A stretch of DNA of 64,000 nucleotides, taken from positions 83,885,157 through 83,949,156 of the forward strand of contig CM038053.1 in the NCBI GenBank assembly GCA_021397845.1, read 5' to 3'. Source of the stretch: Areca catechu. Lineage: Eukaryota; Streptophyta; Magnoliopsida; Arecales; Arecaceae. Both the position numbers and the translations under genes were made by a program. Below the pieces are notes generated by a model, which was given only the letters and a program-made list of their open reading frames with translations, searched no databases and was not told the DNA's origin. Shown here piece after piece: positions 1-11,400 of this stretch; position 1 is the first letter of the stretch; each line of letters starts with the position of its first letter.

Positions 1-657
1 CAAGTTAGATTCAAAGCTTCACCAACTCCACTCTATCATTGAATCCACTCATTAAAGAAGAAAGAAGCAGCATTAAAGAGCATTGAAGAGCACTCAAGGC
101 TTGATTTTATCTTGATCTACATTGGCAACATCAAAACAACGTGGTTTGTTATAGTTGCTTGATTACATTGTCTTTATCTTTGTTTGCTCTCCTAGAACAG
201 CAAGGGGCTGTATCTTAAGAGTGAGTTAAAGGTTTTTAGGTGAATCTTGTAAAACCTAAGTTTGGATTCTTGGTTTTTTTGTTTAAAACCAAGTGTTTGG
301 GTTTTCTTTAGTGATCCCGTATAAAATCAAAGGGAGTTTGGATTTCTTTGATGATCCTGGTAAAACCAAAGTGTATAGGTTTGGATTGTGAGCTTTGTAA
401 AACAATCCGACTATATTCCGATTGGAAGATATAGTGAAAATTCCAAATGGTCCTTGGTATTGAATGTAGGAGCCGGTTGCTCCGAACCACTCTATTTCTT
501 GGTGTTTGTGATTGTGCTTTCATTGCATTATTGCTTCAATTTATTACTTCTGCTTTGCACACTTCACTTCTACACTAAAAGAATTTCAAAGTGCACATTC
601 TTGTAAAAGTTTTTAATCCCAATTCACCCCCCTCTTGGGAAGCCACCTGGGCAACAA
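1..657 (+). repeat. 3' part of a SIRE-type Copia LTR, plus strand
   Basis: The segment ends with CTGGGCAACA at 648-657, after a stretch reading AATTCACCCCCCTCTTGGG, which is the right-hand end of the same LTR family seen inverted at 5295-6698. That end mirrors TGTTGCCCAG at 5295 on the plus strand. Shared landmarks include the run around CGAACCACT (486-495), matched on the minus strand near 5520. The start of this LTR lies outside the window. It abuts the truncated minus-strand LTR at 658 without spacer, so it is probably the right end of an element inserted into that LTR. Short ORFs inside have no protein features. Confidence 0.75.
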
Positions 658-1912
658 CTTATATTTTGCCAAGTGTTTGTATGCTAATGAAATATGTAAT
701 GGAATTAACAAAATAATGCAAGAGTAAATAAGCAATAAATAAGAGCAATCACAAACACAAGAATATATAGTGATTCGGTGGCCCTCCAAGGTACCTACTC
801 CTCTCTCTAAGTTTTTCTAGGAAATTTACTATAATCACCAAGATTTCAGTCGATTAGTTTTTTCGGGTTCACTAATCAAAACCCAACTTATTTTTCGAGG
901 TCATAAGTCAAAATCTCTTGTGGTTTTCTAACTTAGGCTAACCAACAACTTCTTGGTTTTCATGGCTAACTAAAAATCTTATTAGTTTTGTAACTTAGGC
1001 TTACCAACACCTTGTTGTTTTTACACAAGGCTCACCAACAAACTCTTTGATTTTCTAAGGCTTACCAAAAACCTCTTTGGTTTTTCAAGGCTTACCAAAA
1101 ATCTCAAAAGTAAGCACAATATAAAAGAATACAAGAAAATCTATCTTAAACAAAGCAGTATCTCTTTGAAGCCCTTGAAAGTTGATGAAAACTTGTCTTC
1201 AAGATGTTAAAGTCCTTTAATGTTGATGAAGATGTGGATTTGGAAGCTTTTCTCTTAATCTTGAAAGCTTAAAGGCTTGAACCACTCAAAAACAATGATC
1301 CTTAAGTGTATTCAATAAAACTCTCCAAAGGATTGCTTCTCCATTTGGTTTTGGTGTTTATATAGCTTTCCAATCCATAGATGACCGTTTATGATCATTG
1401 GGGATGAAAACTAGCCGTTTGAAGTAAGTGGAATAATTCTGCACTTCTAAAAAACTAGCCATTACGCTAAGTGTTGACACTTGAATTTTCTGAATTTTCT
1501 TCATGAGTCGACCTCTTGAGTCGACACTTTACCATGAGTCGATCTCTTGAATCGACACTTAGGTTAGCTCAAGGCAAAAATCTTGGTTTGACATTGTTTT
1601 ATATTTTTCTTATTCTCAGGCCTTGAGTCGACACTTGAACTTCTCCATGAGTCAACACTTGCTTATGTCAGTGCTGAAACTTGCTGAAACTTCTCCAAAT
1701 TGATTTTTAGCATTTTCAAGTTCTTCCATATCATTCCAAAATTCATATACTTGACTTTTCATTAATTTAAGGATTTTTTCAACTAAAAAACATAGATTTT
1801 TTTCATTCAACATAGATGATTACTAAGATTTGATAAACACACTTAAAAATATAATTAGTACTCATATATACTTAAATTTTTGTCAATCATCAAATCAAGA
1901 TCAGAGTCAATA
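658..1912 (-). repeat. 3' LTR of SIRE-type element (right end missing)
   Basis: Aligns along its length with 5398-6698, for example the repeated pattern of GTTTTC/CTCACCAACAA blocks (900-1100 against 5640-5880) and the paired GAGTCGACACTT words (1500-1650 against 6300-6460). About 100 bp matching 5295-5397 are absent at 658, where the plus-strand LTR end begins. Confidence 0.75.
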
Positions 1913-2100
1913 ATCTCTTCCTTTTTGATGATGACAAAATTTTTAAGTATATGAACATGGTAAGCTTAAAAAGTTTAATAATAAGATAAATATGTAAGCT
2001 CAAAATCAATAAGTATCAAGCTCCCCCTCAAAAATGATTTCAAAAATATTTTCAAAAATTATTCAAAATTTTTAAACATTCTCCCCCTTTTTGTCATCAT
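1913..2100 (-). promoter_or_regulatory. Polypurine tracts of the SIRE-type element
   Basis: On the minus strand AAAAAGGAAGAG (1915-1926) touches the LTR start, and a second tract AAAAAGGGGGAG (2081-2092) follows the word ATGATGACA. A third pyrimidine run on the plus strand (GCTCCCCCTC, about 2020) may be another. Such repeats of the plus-strand primer are typical of this lineage. Confidence 0.6.
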
Positions 2101-4100
2101 GAAAAAGGGTGAAAGGTAATCAAAATGGAATGAAGGTTGAAAGAATAGCAGTAGATCATCAAATCAATACATAAAATCAATTAATCATGATACCGATTAA
2201 TATGAACTAATTTAATATGATACCACAAAATGACATGCACATACAAAAAATAATTCACTGTATAGCTTTAATATGCATAACCAAGGTATGATTAATATAA
2301 CAATCCATTCATCTCACTTGTTCAGGGATAAGGCCACAGTGGCACCCCAACACGTCATAGGAGATCCCAATGAATGGAAAAAGAGGGTCTTTAAACCCTA
2401 CTTAGCTCCTATGACCAGACAGCCATGGTGACTAACCCAATCCGAAGCAGTTACTAGGAGCTCTTCTCTTCTTTTTTAAGATTCTTAATGAATAAATCTT
2501 AATACCATTGAATGTAACTCCTCTCAAAGGATTAGACTTAAAAATAAGGAGAAAAAGTATCAGAGTAATATAAGAAGATATCAAGAAAATATTGAAAGCA
2601 TCATACATGTATATAAATCTTTGGATGCTCATCTTAAATATTATTTTTCCTTAAAAATATGTATTTATTGGAATAAAACATGAAAGCATAAGCATCATAA
2701 TTTCAGACAATTGAGATATGAACATAAATACTAAATTTGAAATCAAGAATTTAAATTTTCAAGATATACAAGATTTTCAAAATACAAGGGATTGATTATT
2801 TAGAAACTTTTAGCATGATTTCAAATTTATTTGAAATGATTTGATATCCATACAAATGCTAGAATAATATGATACCAAGTCTAGCTACTGATTAAGGATT
2901 TTTCAATATGCATACCTTCTTCTTAAATATAACCCTTAACTACTAGTTATATGCTTATTTAAAATCATTTATAGTTCAAGCATGAATAAAATAGAATACA
3001 TTTTCATGAAACCATATGATTTGAAATGATTTTGACTACACATACAAATGTTAGAAGTAATCTAATCCAAGTTTAGCTACTAGAGCAGGATTTATCAATA
3101 TACATACCTTTTTCTTAAATGTAATCCTTAACTACCATTTTTAGTCTTGATCCAAATCATTATAACTTAAGCACAGATGCCATAATTGAAAACATAAATC
3201 ATAACATTTCACTTAAAATAGTTTAAAACTATATTAATCAAAATCAAGTGAAAGTCTGATAATCACAAGTTTAATCATGAGAGCATGAAATACATCAACA
3301 TCAAAAAGTTCATGGTCACAACAAATGACTGTTAGTCTAAACTTGATTCTAATTAATCAGTTGAAACAATTTTCAAAGCAATATGCAACTTTAAAAATAT
3401 TTTTTCATGAAGTAATTAAGATACATTAATCAAAATCAAGTGAATGTCTTATAATTACAAGTTTAATCATGATAACATAAAATTCGTCAACGTCCAAAAG
3501 TTCATGATCATAACTAATGACTATAAGTTTAAACTTGATTCTAATTAATTATTTAAAATAATTTTCAAAGTAATTGATGCAACATTGATAATAAATATTC
3601 AACTACATTTTCAATTATGGAAGGAAAAGTTTAGAATTTACCAATATATATAATCCTTCTTTTACCATTTAGTCCAAAAATGTAGCTTGTCCACTTCTTC
3701 ATATTGTCTTGTACAACTACTATTCAATAGTTTTTCTTTATTTGGGCTGCAAGACATTCCTGTGCAAAATATACTAAGTGGCTAATTTTGGTACCCAAAC
3801 ATTATTGGATCCTTTAGGTTAGTAATTATGGTTCCTTTTAGAACCCAAATTTTTCTTAATCTACAAGGATATGCATTAGTCCAAATTTTTCATATTTAAA
3901 GCATGCAATATTGGAAGAAGCATCAACAAAGAATTCTTGTTTTTCAACTCAAGATTTTTATTTTTCTTTCTTTAAAAGCTCATCATTTGATACAAAATCT
4001 TGGATCTTCTTAAAATTTCTAACTCATTAAATAAATCAATTTTCTCATTTGAAAACTTATTGCATAAATTTTTTCAATCAACATTTCTTTTTCTGAAATC
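2101..4100. repeat. Non-coding interior of the SIRE-type element with diverged tandem duplications
   Basis: AT-rich, no protein homology seen. Two separate direct duplications have nearly the same period: ~2826-3015 with 3016-3205 (TTGAAATGAT at 2831 and 3021, period 190), and ~3228-3417 with 3418-3607 (ATTAATCA at 3233 and 3425, period 192). A Copia leader-like module lies at 2325-2455 on the minus strand and is listed separately. Confidence 0.6.
2325..2455 (-). other. Conserved Copia leader module, copy 1, inside the SIRE-type element
   Basis: On the minus strand AGTAACTGCTTCGGATTGG begins a stretch nearly collinear with 63275-63410. It holds a perfect 9-bp inverted repeat, TCATAGGAG (2355-2363) with CTCCTATGA (2406-2414), enclosing AGGGT/ACCCT (2384-2388 with 2395-2399) around a six-base loop. 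Confidence 0.7.
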
Positions 4101-4110
4101 TTTTTTTTCT

Positions 4111-5211
4111 TTAGAAAAATATTCTTTTTTTTTTGCAAATAGCAACCTTAGCTTTTAAATCTTTATTTTCAATTCCAAGATTGTTATTTTCAAAAGAAAA
4201 TGAATTAGCATGTTTCTTTAATTTCTTGTGCTTGATTTTTAACAATTTATATTCATTGCACAAGGTATTTAAAAGCATCATATAATTCATCAAAAGTAAA
4301 TCATTTTTGGTTTTAGAATTTACCTCATTTGTCATAAGCAAAGATTAACTAATTTTTGAATTTGTTCTTTTTATGACTAAAGTTCTTCACTTTCGCTCAA
4401 TGTAGCCATCATTGCCTTCTTTGTGTATTTCTTTTTGGCCCTTTTTCTCATGATTTTGAAATTTATGAGCCAAAAACTATATCTCATCTTCATCTTCACT
4501 GTCTTCTGACTCCTACTTGAAGACTCATCTTGTATAGTGATTTAAAGGATTATTTTCTTCTTTTCAACAGCATCCACTTTCTTTTGCCATAAGTTCAACT
4601 CATAGGTCATGAGTGAACCGATAGCTCCTCCAAAGGCAAGGTATCAATATCTTTGGCTTCTTGAATCACCGTTACCTTGGATCCCATGATATTGGCAAAG
4701 ACCTAAAATTTTATTAATAAATCAGCATTAGTATAGACTTTGCCAAGACTTTTTAATTCATTAATAATATTCATAAATCTTCCATACATATTTATATATA
4801 GATTCATAGTGCAGTATTTTAAATATTTCAAAAGAATGTACAAGTAAATTAATTTTAGTATTCTTCACTTGAAGAGTACCCTCATGAGTAACCTCAAGTG
4901 TATCCTATATTTCTTTCGCTATTTCGCATGTGGGGATCCTATTGAATTCATTAGGGCCAATGCATAATAAAGCAGTTCATTGCTTTGGCATTAAGCTCAA
5001 AAGTTTAATGTCATTTTCATTCCAATCATCTTCCAGTTTTGGAATAGAAATGACATTAACCAATATTGAAGGAATATGTGGACCATTAACAATCATTTTC
5101 CAAAGATAATAATCTATAGATTGAATATAAATGTGCATGCATTTTTTTCATATGTGTAATTTGTGCCATTGAAAATGATGGTCTAATACTAATACCTACA
5201 AGGGTTGCCAT
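4111..5211 (-). pseudogene. Degenerate Copia gag (SIRE-type)
   Basis: Read from a start codon at 5211, the minus strand gives a protein beginning MATLVGISIRPSFSM and then, across several stops and frame changes, gag-like words including LTYELNLWQKKVD-like residues near 4600-4560 and a Lys/Glu-rich stretch near 4470. The open part at 4111-4341 (76 codons) is Lys- and Asn-rich with heptad-like Leu/Ile spacing (LLKIKHKKLKKH), fitting the coiled-coil part of such gags. No intact ORF remains and no zinc knuckle was found. Family recognition is from memory of SIRE-type gags. The assignment to gag is fairly safe because of its position just after the primer-binding site. Confidence 0.55.
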
Positions 5212-5249
5212 GATCTTTTAACTCAAATCGTTGGATCTTTGTAAAGCAC

Positions 5250-5264
5250 AAGTTTAGATACCAA
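5250..5264 (-). other. Primer-binding-like site of the SIRE-type element
   Basis: Minus strand reads TTGGTATCTAAACTTG, close to the common plant TTGGTATCAGAGC primer site but with changes. It sits 30 bp inside the LTR end at 5295, further in than usual. Confidence 0.5.
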
Positions 5265-5294
5265 CGATTTTGGGTTCCAGGCTTTAATACAAAT

Positions 5295-6698
5295 TGTTGC
5301 CCAGTGATGATGCAACCCAAGAGGAGGGTGAATTAGGTTTTATAAAATTATTTGAACTATTTCAATATATATAAACAAGTATGTGATAATTGTAATTAAG
5401 TATTTGTGTTTTGCCAAAGTATTTGTGTGCTTAATGAAAATATGCAATAAATTAACAAAGTAAATGCAAGAGTAAATAAGCAATAAATAAGAGCAATTAC
5501 AATACAAGAAGTTTATAGTGGTTCGGTGAACTCCAAGCACCTACATCCACTTTCCAATTTGCCCTTGAAATTTCACTATAATCACCAAGATTACAGTCGA
5601 TTAGTTTTTCATGCTCACTAATTAAAACCAAGTTGGTTTTGTCACCTAGGCTCCCCCAACAACCTTTACAACTTGTTTTGTCTTCGGGCTCACAAGTTAA
5701 ACCTAGTTGGTTTTTATACCTTTGGCTCACCAACAACATTTGGTTTTCATGGCTAACCAAAATCTTGTTGGTTTTGTAACTTAGACTTACCAACAACCTT
5801 GTTGTTTTCACACAAGGCTCACCAACAAACCTTTTTAGTTTTTTAAGGCTCACCAAAAATCTCTTTGGTTTTTCAAGGCTCACAAAAACCTCAATAAACA
5901 AAGTAAGCACAATATGAAAGAAAAGAATAAGAAAAGCTTTCTCAAACAAAGCAAGTATCTCTTTAAAGCCCTTGATTGTTGATGAAAAACTTGTCTTCAA
6001 GTTGTTGAAGCCTTTGATTGAAGCTTGATATTATGGACTTGGATCAACTCTCTTATATTTGGAAGCTTGAAGGCTTGAACCACTCAACTCTTGAATCCTT
6101 GAAGGATATTCAATGATCTTACCAAAAGATTGCTTCCCTATTTGATTTTTGGTGTTTATATAGCTCTCCAAACCATAGATGACCGTTTATGACCATTAAA
6201 GATGAAAAACTAGCCATTTGAAGAAGTTAGAATCAGTTCTGTACTTCTAAAAAACTAGCCGTTATACTAAGTGTCGATACTTAAATTTCCTGATTTTTTT
6301 TCATTAGTCGACCTTTTGAGTCGACACTTTCCATGAGTCGACCTCTTGAGTCGACACTTAGATCAGCTCAAGGTAAAAATTCTGGTTTGACACTGTTTTG
6401 TATTTTCTTGTTCTTTGGCCTTGAATCGATACTTGAACTTCTTCATGAGTCGACACTTACTTGTGCCAGTGCTGAAACTTACTGAAACTTCTCCAAATTG
6501 ATTTTTAACTTTTCAAGTTCTTTCATATCAATTCCAAAGCCCTTATAACTTGAAAATCCGTGGCTTCTTCAACTAAATGACATCTTTTCAATCTTTTACA
6601 TTGATGAGTACCTGTACTAATAAACACTTTTAACACACATTAGTATCATATACACTTAAGTATTTTATTAATCATCAAAATCAAGACCAGAGTCAACA
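5295..6698 (-). repeat. 5' LTR of SIRE-type element, 1404 bp
   Basis: Bounded on the plus strand by TGTTGCCCAG (5295) and AGTCAACA (6691-6698), giving a TG...CA LTR on the minus strand with short inverted ends TGTTG/CAACA. Contains arrays of the word GTCGACTC/GAGTCGAC (6300-6460). The 167-codon ORF inside (5497-6000) is LTR sequence rich in repeated CTCACCAACAA words, not a gene. Confidence 0.8.
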
Positions 6699-6701
6699 CT
6701 G

Positions 6702-7090
6702 GTCTAGCCACCAGTCCGGCCACCTGTCCGATAGCTAGTTCGGTCACCAGGTCGATGCCAATCCGACCGTAGGTCCAGTTACCAGTCTGACTACCGATCC
6801 GATTGCCAGTTTGACTACCGATCTGATAGCTAGCCCGGTCATCGGTTCGATTGCTTGTCTGGCCGTCAGGCCGATGCTAGTCCAACTCATACTTGTGATC
6901 GAACTGGTACTGGGTAGGGGACCGATTGGCACCGGGCTGCTAACCGAACTAGCACTAGACTGATAACTACTGGACTGGTATCAGCCTGGTGATCGGACTA
7001 GCGATCATATTAGCATCGAGTTGACAATCGGATGAGCACCGACCTGACAAGCAAATTGGCTATCGGACTAGCGACTAAACTAACACCGAT
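6702..7090. repeat. Degenerate minisatellite, unit about 24 bp
   Basis: Repeated diverged units built on CCAGTCTGACTACCGATCCG, clearest at 6781-6830 where two units follow head to tail (CCAGTYTGACTACCGATCYGAT). GC-richer than the AT-rich flanks and rich in CG dinucleotides. It starts directly beside the SIRE LTR. Confidence 0.7.
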
Positions 7091-7530
7091 TAAATTATAT
7101 ATTTTATATTTTATTATAAATATTTATTATATTATTATATTTTATAATATAATTTATAATATATTATATTATAATATAGTTATTATATTTATTATAATAT
7201 TTTTATTATTTATTGTATATTATAATGAATTTTTTTTATAATATTGATATTTTATATTATTTTAAGATAGTAATTGATGACTTTACTTATATATGTTATA
7301 TATTTTTTAATTTTTATTTTTTAATTTTTTATTTAAAGTAAAGTTGCAGGAATAAGATGAAGTTGAGGTGCGACTTGCAGCTTCACTTTACCTATCACTC
7401 CTTTTAATTTTTTAAATTTTTAAATTTTTTATATTTTATATTATTTTAAATATTTTAAATATTATATTTTTGTTATATTATTTTAAATATTTTAAATTTT
7501 ATTATATCAAAATTTAATGAAGAGGGGGCA
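7091..7530. repeat. Very AT-rich stretch
   Basis: Runs of TATAAT/TTATTATA words (7100-7260) and T-rich blocks (7300-7510). No coding signal. May act as a matrix-attachment-like or simple-sequence region, but nothing specific can be claimed. Confidence 0.6.
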
Positions 7531-7800
7531 TTTAACAAGATGCAGGTAGAATCTGCATGTTTAATAATATTTTATTTTTTTATTGGGTTGGTTTGGAAGA
7601 TGCAGGTGTTCTAATTATGTCTTCAAGCTTTTTCTTTTCAGTTCGTTTAGAAGACGCAGGTGCCATATTTTTTTTCGATTGATTTGAAAGATAGTAGAAT
7701 CTATATCTTCAAGATAATTTATTTTTTTTTAATTGATTCAGAAGATATAGATAAAATCTATATTTTTGACTGAAATAATGCTGTTTTTTTTTTTTTGTTA
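7531..7800. repeat. Four diverged short repeats upstream of the phosphatase gene
   Basis: The motif GAAGATGCAGGT recurs with decay: 7535 (AAGATGCAGGT), 7600 (GAAGATGCAGGT), 7651 (GAAGACGCAGGT), then GAAAGATAGTAGAATC (~7687) and GAAGATATAGATAAAATC (~7741), each preceded by a T-rich run and a word like TTGGTTTG or TTCGTTTA. Spacing is 50-70 bp. Confidence 0.5.
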
Positions 7801-8059
7801 GAAAAACATGTAAATCTGCATCTTCTCCGTGTCCTCGTCTATCTTCCATGTGATAAACATGCCACTAAAATTATGTTAGTTTGGAGGGGCCTATTTTGAT
7901 ATTTTTTATTTTAAAAACATTATTTTAAAAAATCCCCCTCCATTCTAAAATCATATCATCACTTCATCTCATCCGTCCAAAAAGAACGAACAAAACATAA
8001 ATGATGACAACCGTAGCCTCATCCCCCAAACCGAGAGCCAGCAGCAGCGACGACTCGAG

Positions 8060-8414
8060 ATGGCTTCTCCCAAGCATCCTCGCCTCCTCCTCCTCCTCCT
8101 CCCACTATTTCTCTCCTCTATTGCTATCTTCGTGGAATGCTTCGGAGAAGGAGGGCGATCCACTCTCTCGAGAAGAGGACCAATGGGAGGAGGAGGAGGT
8201 TCGCCGGCGGCGGGGAGTGGTGTGCTCCGGTTCAAGGCGACGAAGGGGGAGTTCAAGATACTTCAGGTGGCGGACATGCACTTCGCCGACGGGAGGTCGA
8301 CGACGTGTTTGGACGTCTTCCCAGAGCAGATGCCGACCTGTTCCGATCTCAACACCACCGCCTTCATCCACCTCGTCATCCAGGCCGAGAACCCCGACCT
8401 CGCCGTCTTCACCG
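8060..8414 (+). CDS. PAP29: PAP29 exon 1
   Basis: 118 codons plus one base. Encodes the signal peptide, a Gly-rich linker (GPMGGGGG), and the first metal-ligand block around ILQVADMHFADG. The donor is ACCG|GTAACC, and splitting the glycine codon of the GDN motif across the junction gives TGDN with exon 2. GC-rich, as in the 5' ends of many monocot genes. Confidence 0.85.
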
Positions 8415-11400
8415 GTAACCCAATCATCACTTTCCCGATCTCCTCGATCTCTTTCTCAATTTTTTAATCAAATTCATGATTTGATTACTTTCCCTCTCTT
8501 CTTCTTTCCTCTTCGACCTTGTTTCTTTTACCTCTTAATTGAAGTTTTCGCTGAGTGTGTGGCGATGGGTGCTTATCTGATGGCTATGGAAAGTTAGAAA
8601 TATTCTAATTTGGTTATTAAATTCAGCTCAAATTTATCGATCACATCATATATGGTTTTGATTTTTTAAATAATTTGGAATAGGCTTAATTCAGTAGAAT
8701 ATTGCTGAAATTGGATGGACCGTTCTTTGGCGTGTGTATCTGTACAGAAGATTCCATGAGTTGCGTTTGATTATTTTTATTTATTTGATTTGATTTTTTT
8801 ACTTTTTGTTGTGACAACCTATGTGGACTTGCGAGGCAATAAACAAAAGCGATATACTGGGAATTTGACTCACCGTGTCGTTTATTAAACATCACAATTA
8901 TGGTGACCGTGACGCACACGTCAAGCAGCGTCTCGTTCCGCCGTTAACGTTGACCAGACATCTACCACATCATATGGGCCTCCTTCATCGACGGACGTTT
9001 CCTAATTTTCGATCTTTTTTATTAAAGTAAATTAAAAAATCTTCAAAATTTTATATTTATTTTATCGTCATGAAACATAAAATATATACTTATATTAAAT
9101 TAATATCATTAAAAAATTATTTTATTTTACATGAAAAGTATACATTTTTTTTTTATATTCTTAAATGACTGTTATACCACGTAAGATTTTTGATTAATTT
9201 TAATTTTTTATAATATATATTTGGATTTTATTTAAGGCAATTGTTTGATCAGCATTTTATTAATTTATAGAATAAACTATCGGATAAAAATTGTTGTGGA
9301 TAAATTACCTGTGCTGAGTCTTCGGCGACGCCGGGCAGTCCCGTTCATTCTCCCCGCTGGATGAGATCTTGCTCCTGTGCATTTTTCTTGGATGGAGACC
9401 TGCAAAAGTCCTCGGCCGGGTTTTCCGCAGGGATACTTCAACGCTCAAATCAGTGGGGTGATCTAGCAACATAATAGAGAGTTCAAAAGGACATGGATGG
9501 AAATAAGGAAGAATCAAAATTGACTTGGCATAAAGTAGCCTTAGACTTGCTTAGGCTTTCCTCCCTCAAGATCCCCTCTTACCTTTTTTCTTTATAGGCA
9601 TTTATCCCAACTGAAAGTGATTAGGATAAGCTTTCTTGTAACTGATTACTGTTAGAAAAGTTAATTAAGATAACCTTCCTTCAACTAATTATAGTTATTG
9701 TCGGCTTTCGGCAATTATTTACCTTGGTTTTGATCCAACGGTCATCAGTTATACAGTTTATCAATTATAACAACCAGGTTTATTCTTGATGGTCCTCAAG
9801 CTGGTCGGTCTTGATGAGCTCTGGTCAACCTTTATGTGCTCTGGTCGGCCTTTACGAGCTCTAGTCGGCCTTAAGGTAGCCCTTTCTGTTAGCCTCTCTA
9901 GTTGGCCTTTCTAGTCAGCCTTTCTAGTCGGCCTCTCTGAGCTAGTCGGCCTTTACGAGCTCTGGTCGGTCTCTGGTCGGCCTTTATAAACTCTTATCAT
10001 ACTTTATAATCTCTGGTTAGTCTTCATGATCTCTGGTCAGCCTTTATGAGCTCTGGTCATACTTTATGATCTCTGGTTGGTCTTCATGAGCTCTGGTTGG
10101 CCTTTATGAGCTCTGGTCATACTTTATGATCTCTGGTTGATCTTCATGAGCTCTGGTCATACTTTATGATCTCTGGTTGGTTATCTTCTTGATCAGCCAA
10201 CTTTGTTATCAATCAGCTTCATCACATCGAGGCCATGTATCATAACAAAAATAAATCTCAAGGGGATGCGTACAAAATTTTCAAGCTATTAAATATAAGC
10301 ATAAATTGTCCTAATTTCAGGAAGTTTTTGTGATTTACTTATTTTCTATCAAGGTAACTTGCTGAAATTAGTCAGGCCATTTGCTTTAAGGCCTACAACT
10401 ATGTTGGATATCCTGGTTCAGCTACGAACCAGGCTCCGGTTCAACTTATCGAAGTCCCGGTCTCCGGCCTACGGACTTCGGACTAAGCGAAGGCCAACTG
10501 CAAGCAACTCAAGGCTTCACACCGAACTACAACATCCGAAGGCCAGTCCTTCGGGTAGCACCTTCGGTCCCGGCCAAAGTCTGAACTACTCATCGACTTC
10601 CGAAGATACGAACTTCGGTCCCCGCCGTAGACATGATCTCCGGCCTCAGGGAAACACCAAGCCTTCGGTCCACGCAAGGGAAAATCCGAAGCTTGAACCA
10701 CAATCTGTTCCAAAAAGAAAACTGTAACCAACGGTTACAATCGACACTCATCATGCCATGATCATGGCGCGCAATTCCTGCAGCCACACCTCCGATCTGG
10801 CCGGAATCGCTCATTGACAATCCACGATCGCCAATCATGGGAAAGATTGGCTCCCTATGATCTCCGGGAAAAGAGAGGGCCACAGACCGGAGGCCATCTT
10901 TTAAATATGGGTAAGAAGGATGGCTCGAGAGGTACGGGTGAATAATCTCGCACACATACACTTTCAATCTTCAAGAACTCTTTTTCTTTTCCACTCTCGA
11001 CATCTTCCCCATTCTGTGGCTGGAATCCTCATTGATTTAGGCATCGGAGTGTCCTCCGCCGGAACAACTCTGGCAAGGAACCTGTTTTGTAGGTAAACCA
11101 GGGAGTGGTCATGCGACGCAGCGGTTCCGACCGGCCGATCCAGGGACTCCACGCCAACAAACTACATATAACATGACACAAGAGTAGATCAAAACTTAAA
11201 CATAATCTTCATAACAACTTGGTCAGATTTCCTGAGAGTAGTGCATAAACACTTGGAAACACAGGATTGCATCTCAGGATTTACTTGTCTTCCGTTTTTG
11301 TAACATTTTGAAGTGATATGTTTATATCTACGCAGTGAAAGTGAGATCGGTAGTGACAAAGGAGCATTTAAAATACCGGCCATTAAGATGATTCCAGGAA

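Larger units (their letters stand above)
658..6698 (-). mobile_element. SIRE-type Copia retrotransposon, minus strand, decayed, pol lost
   Basis: Two copies of one LTR in direct order flank a 3.4-kb interior: 3' LTR 658-1912 and 5' LTR 5295-6698. On the minus strand the complete LTR starts TGTTGACTCTGG (6698) and ends CTGGGCAACA (5295). A primer-binding-like sequence lies inside the 5' LTR at 5250-5264 (minus TTGGTATCTAAACTTG, near the initiator-Met tRNA type TGGTATCAGAGC). Purine tracts next to the 3' LTR (1915-1926, and 2081-2092 as AAAGGGGGAG) fit the multiple polypurine tracts of SIRE elements. The interior keeps gag traces but no recognisable protease, integrase or RT. A Copia leader-like piece (2325-2455) and ~190-bp duplications fill the rest. 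Confidence 0.75.

Noticed and set aside
5497..6000. 167-codon minus-strand ORF
   Set aside because: Lies wholly inside an LTR and is built from repeated CTCACCAACAA words; the matching LTR copy at ~900-1160 does not keep it open.
8001..8597. 198-codon ORF overlapping PAP29 exon 1 in another frame
   Set aside because: Low-complexity Ser/Arg-rich shadow of a GC-rich exon. The frame starting at 8060 carries the signal peptide and metal-ligand motifs.
9797..10185. CRISPR-like array
   Set aside because: Repeats are contiguous 20-bp units with no unique spacers; this is a plant minisatellite.
10359..11152. Several ORFs of 60-125 codons on both strands
   Set aside because: All fall in the solo LTR 10402-11159 or at its edge and show no domain; GC-rich LTR sequence has few stops by chance.
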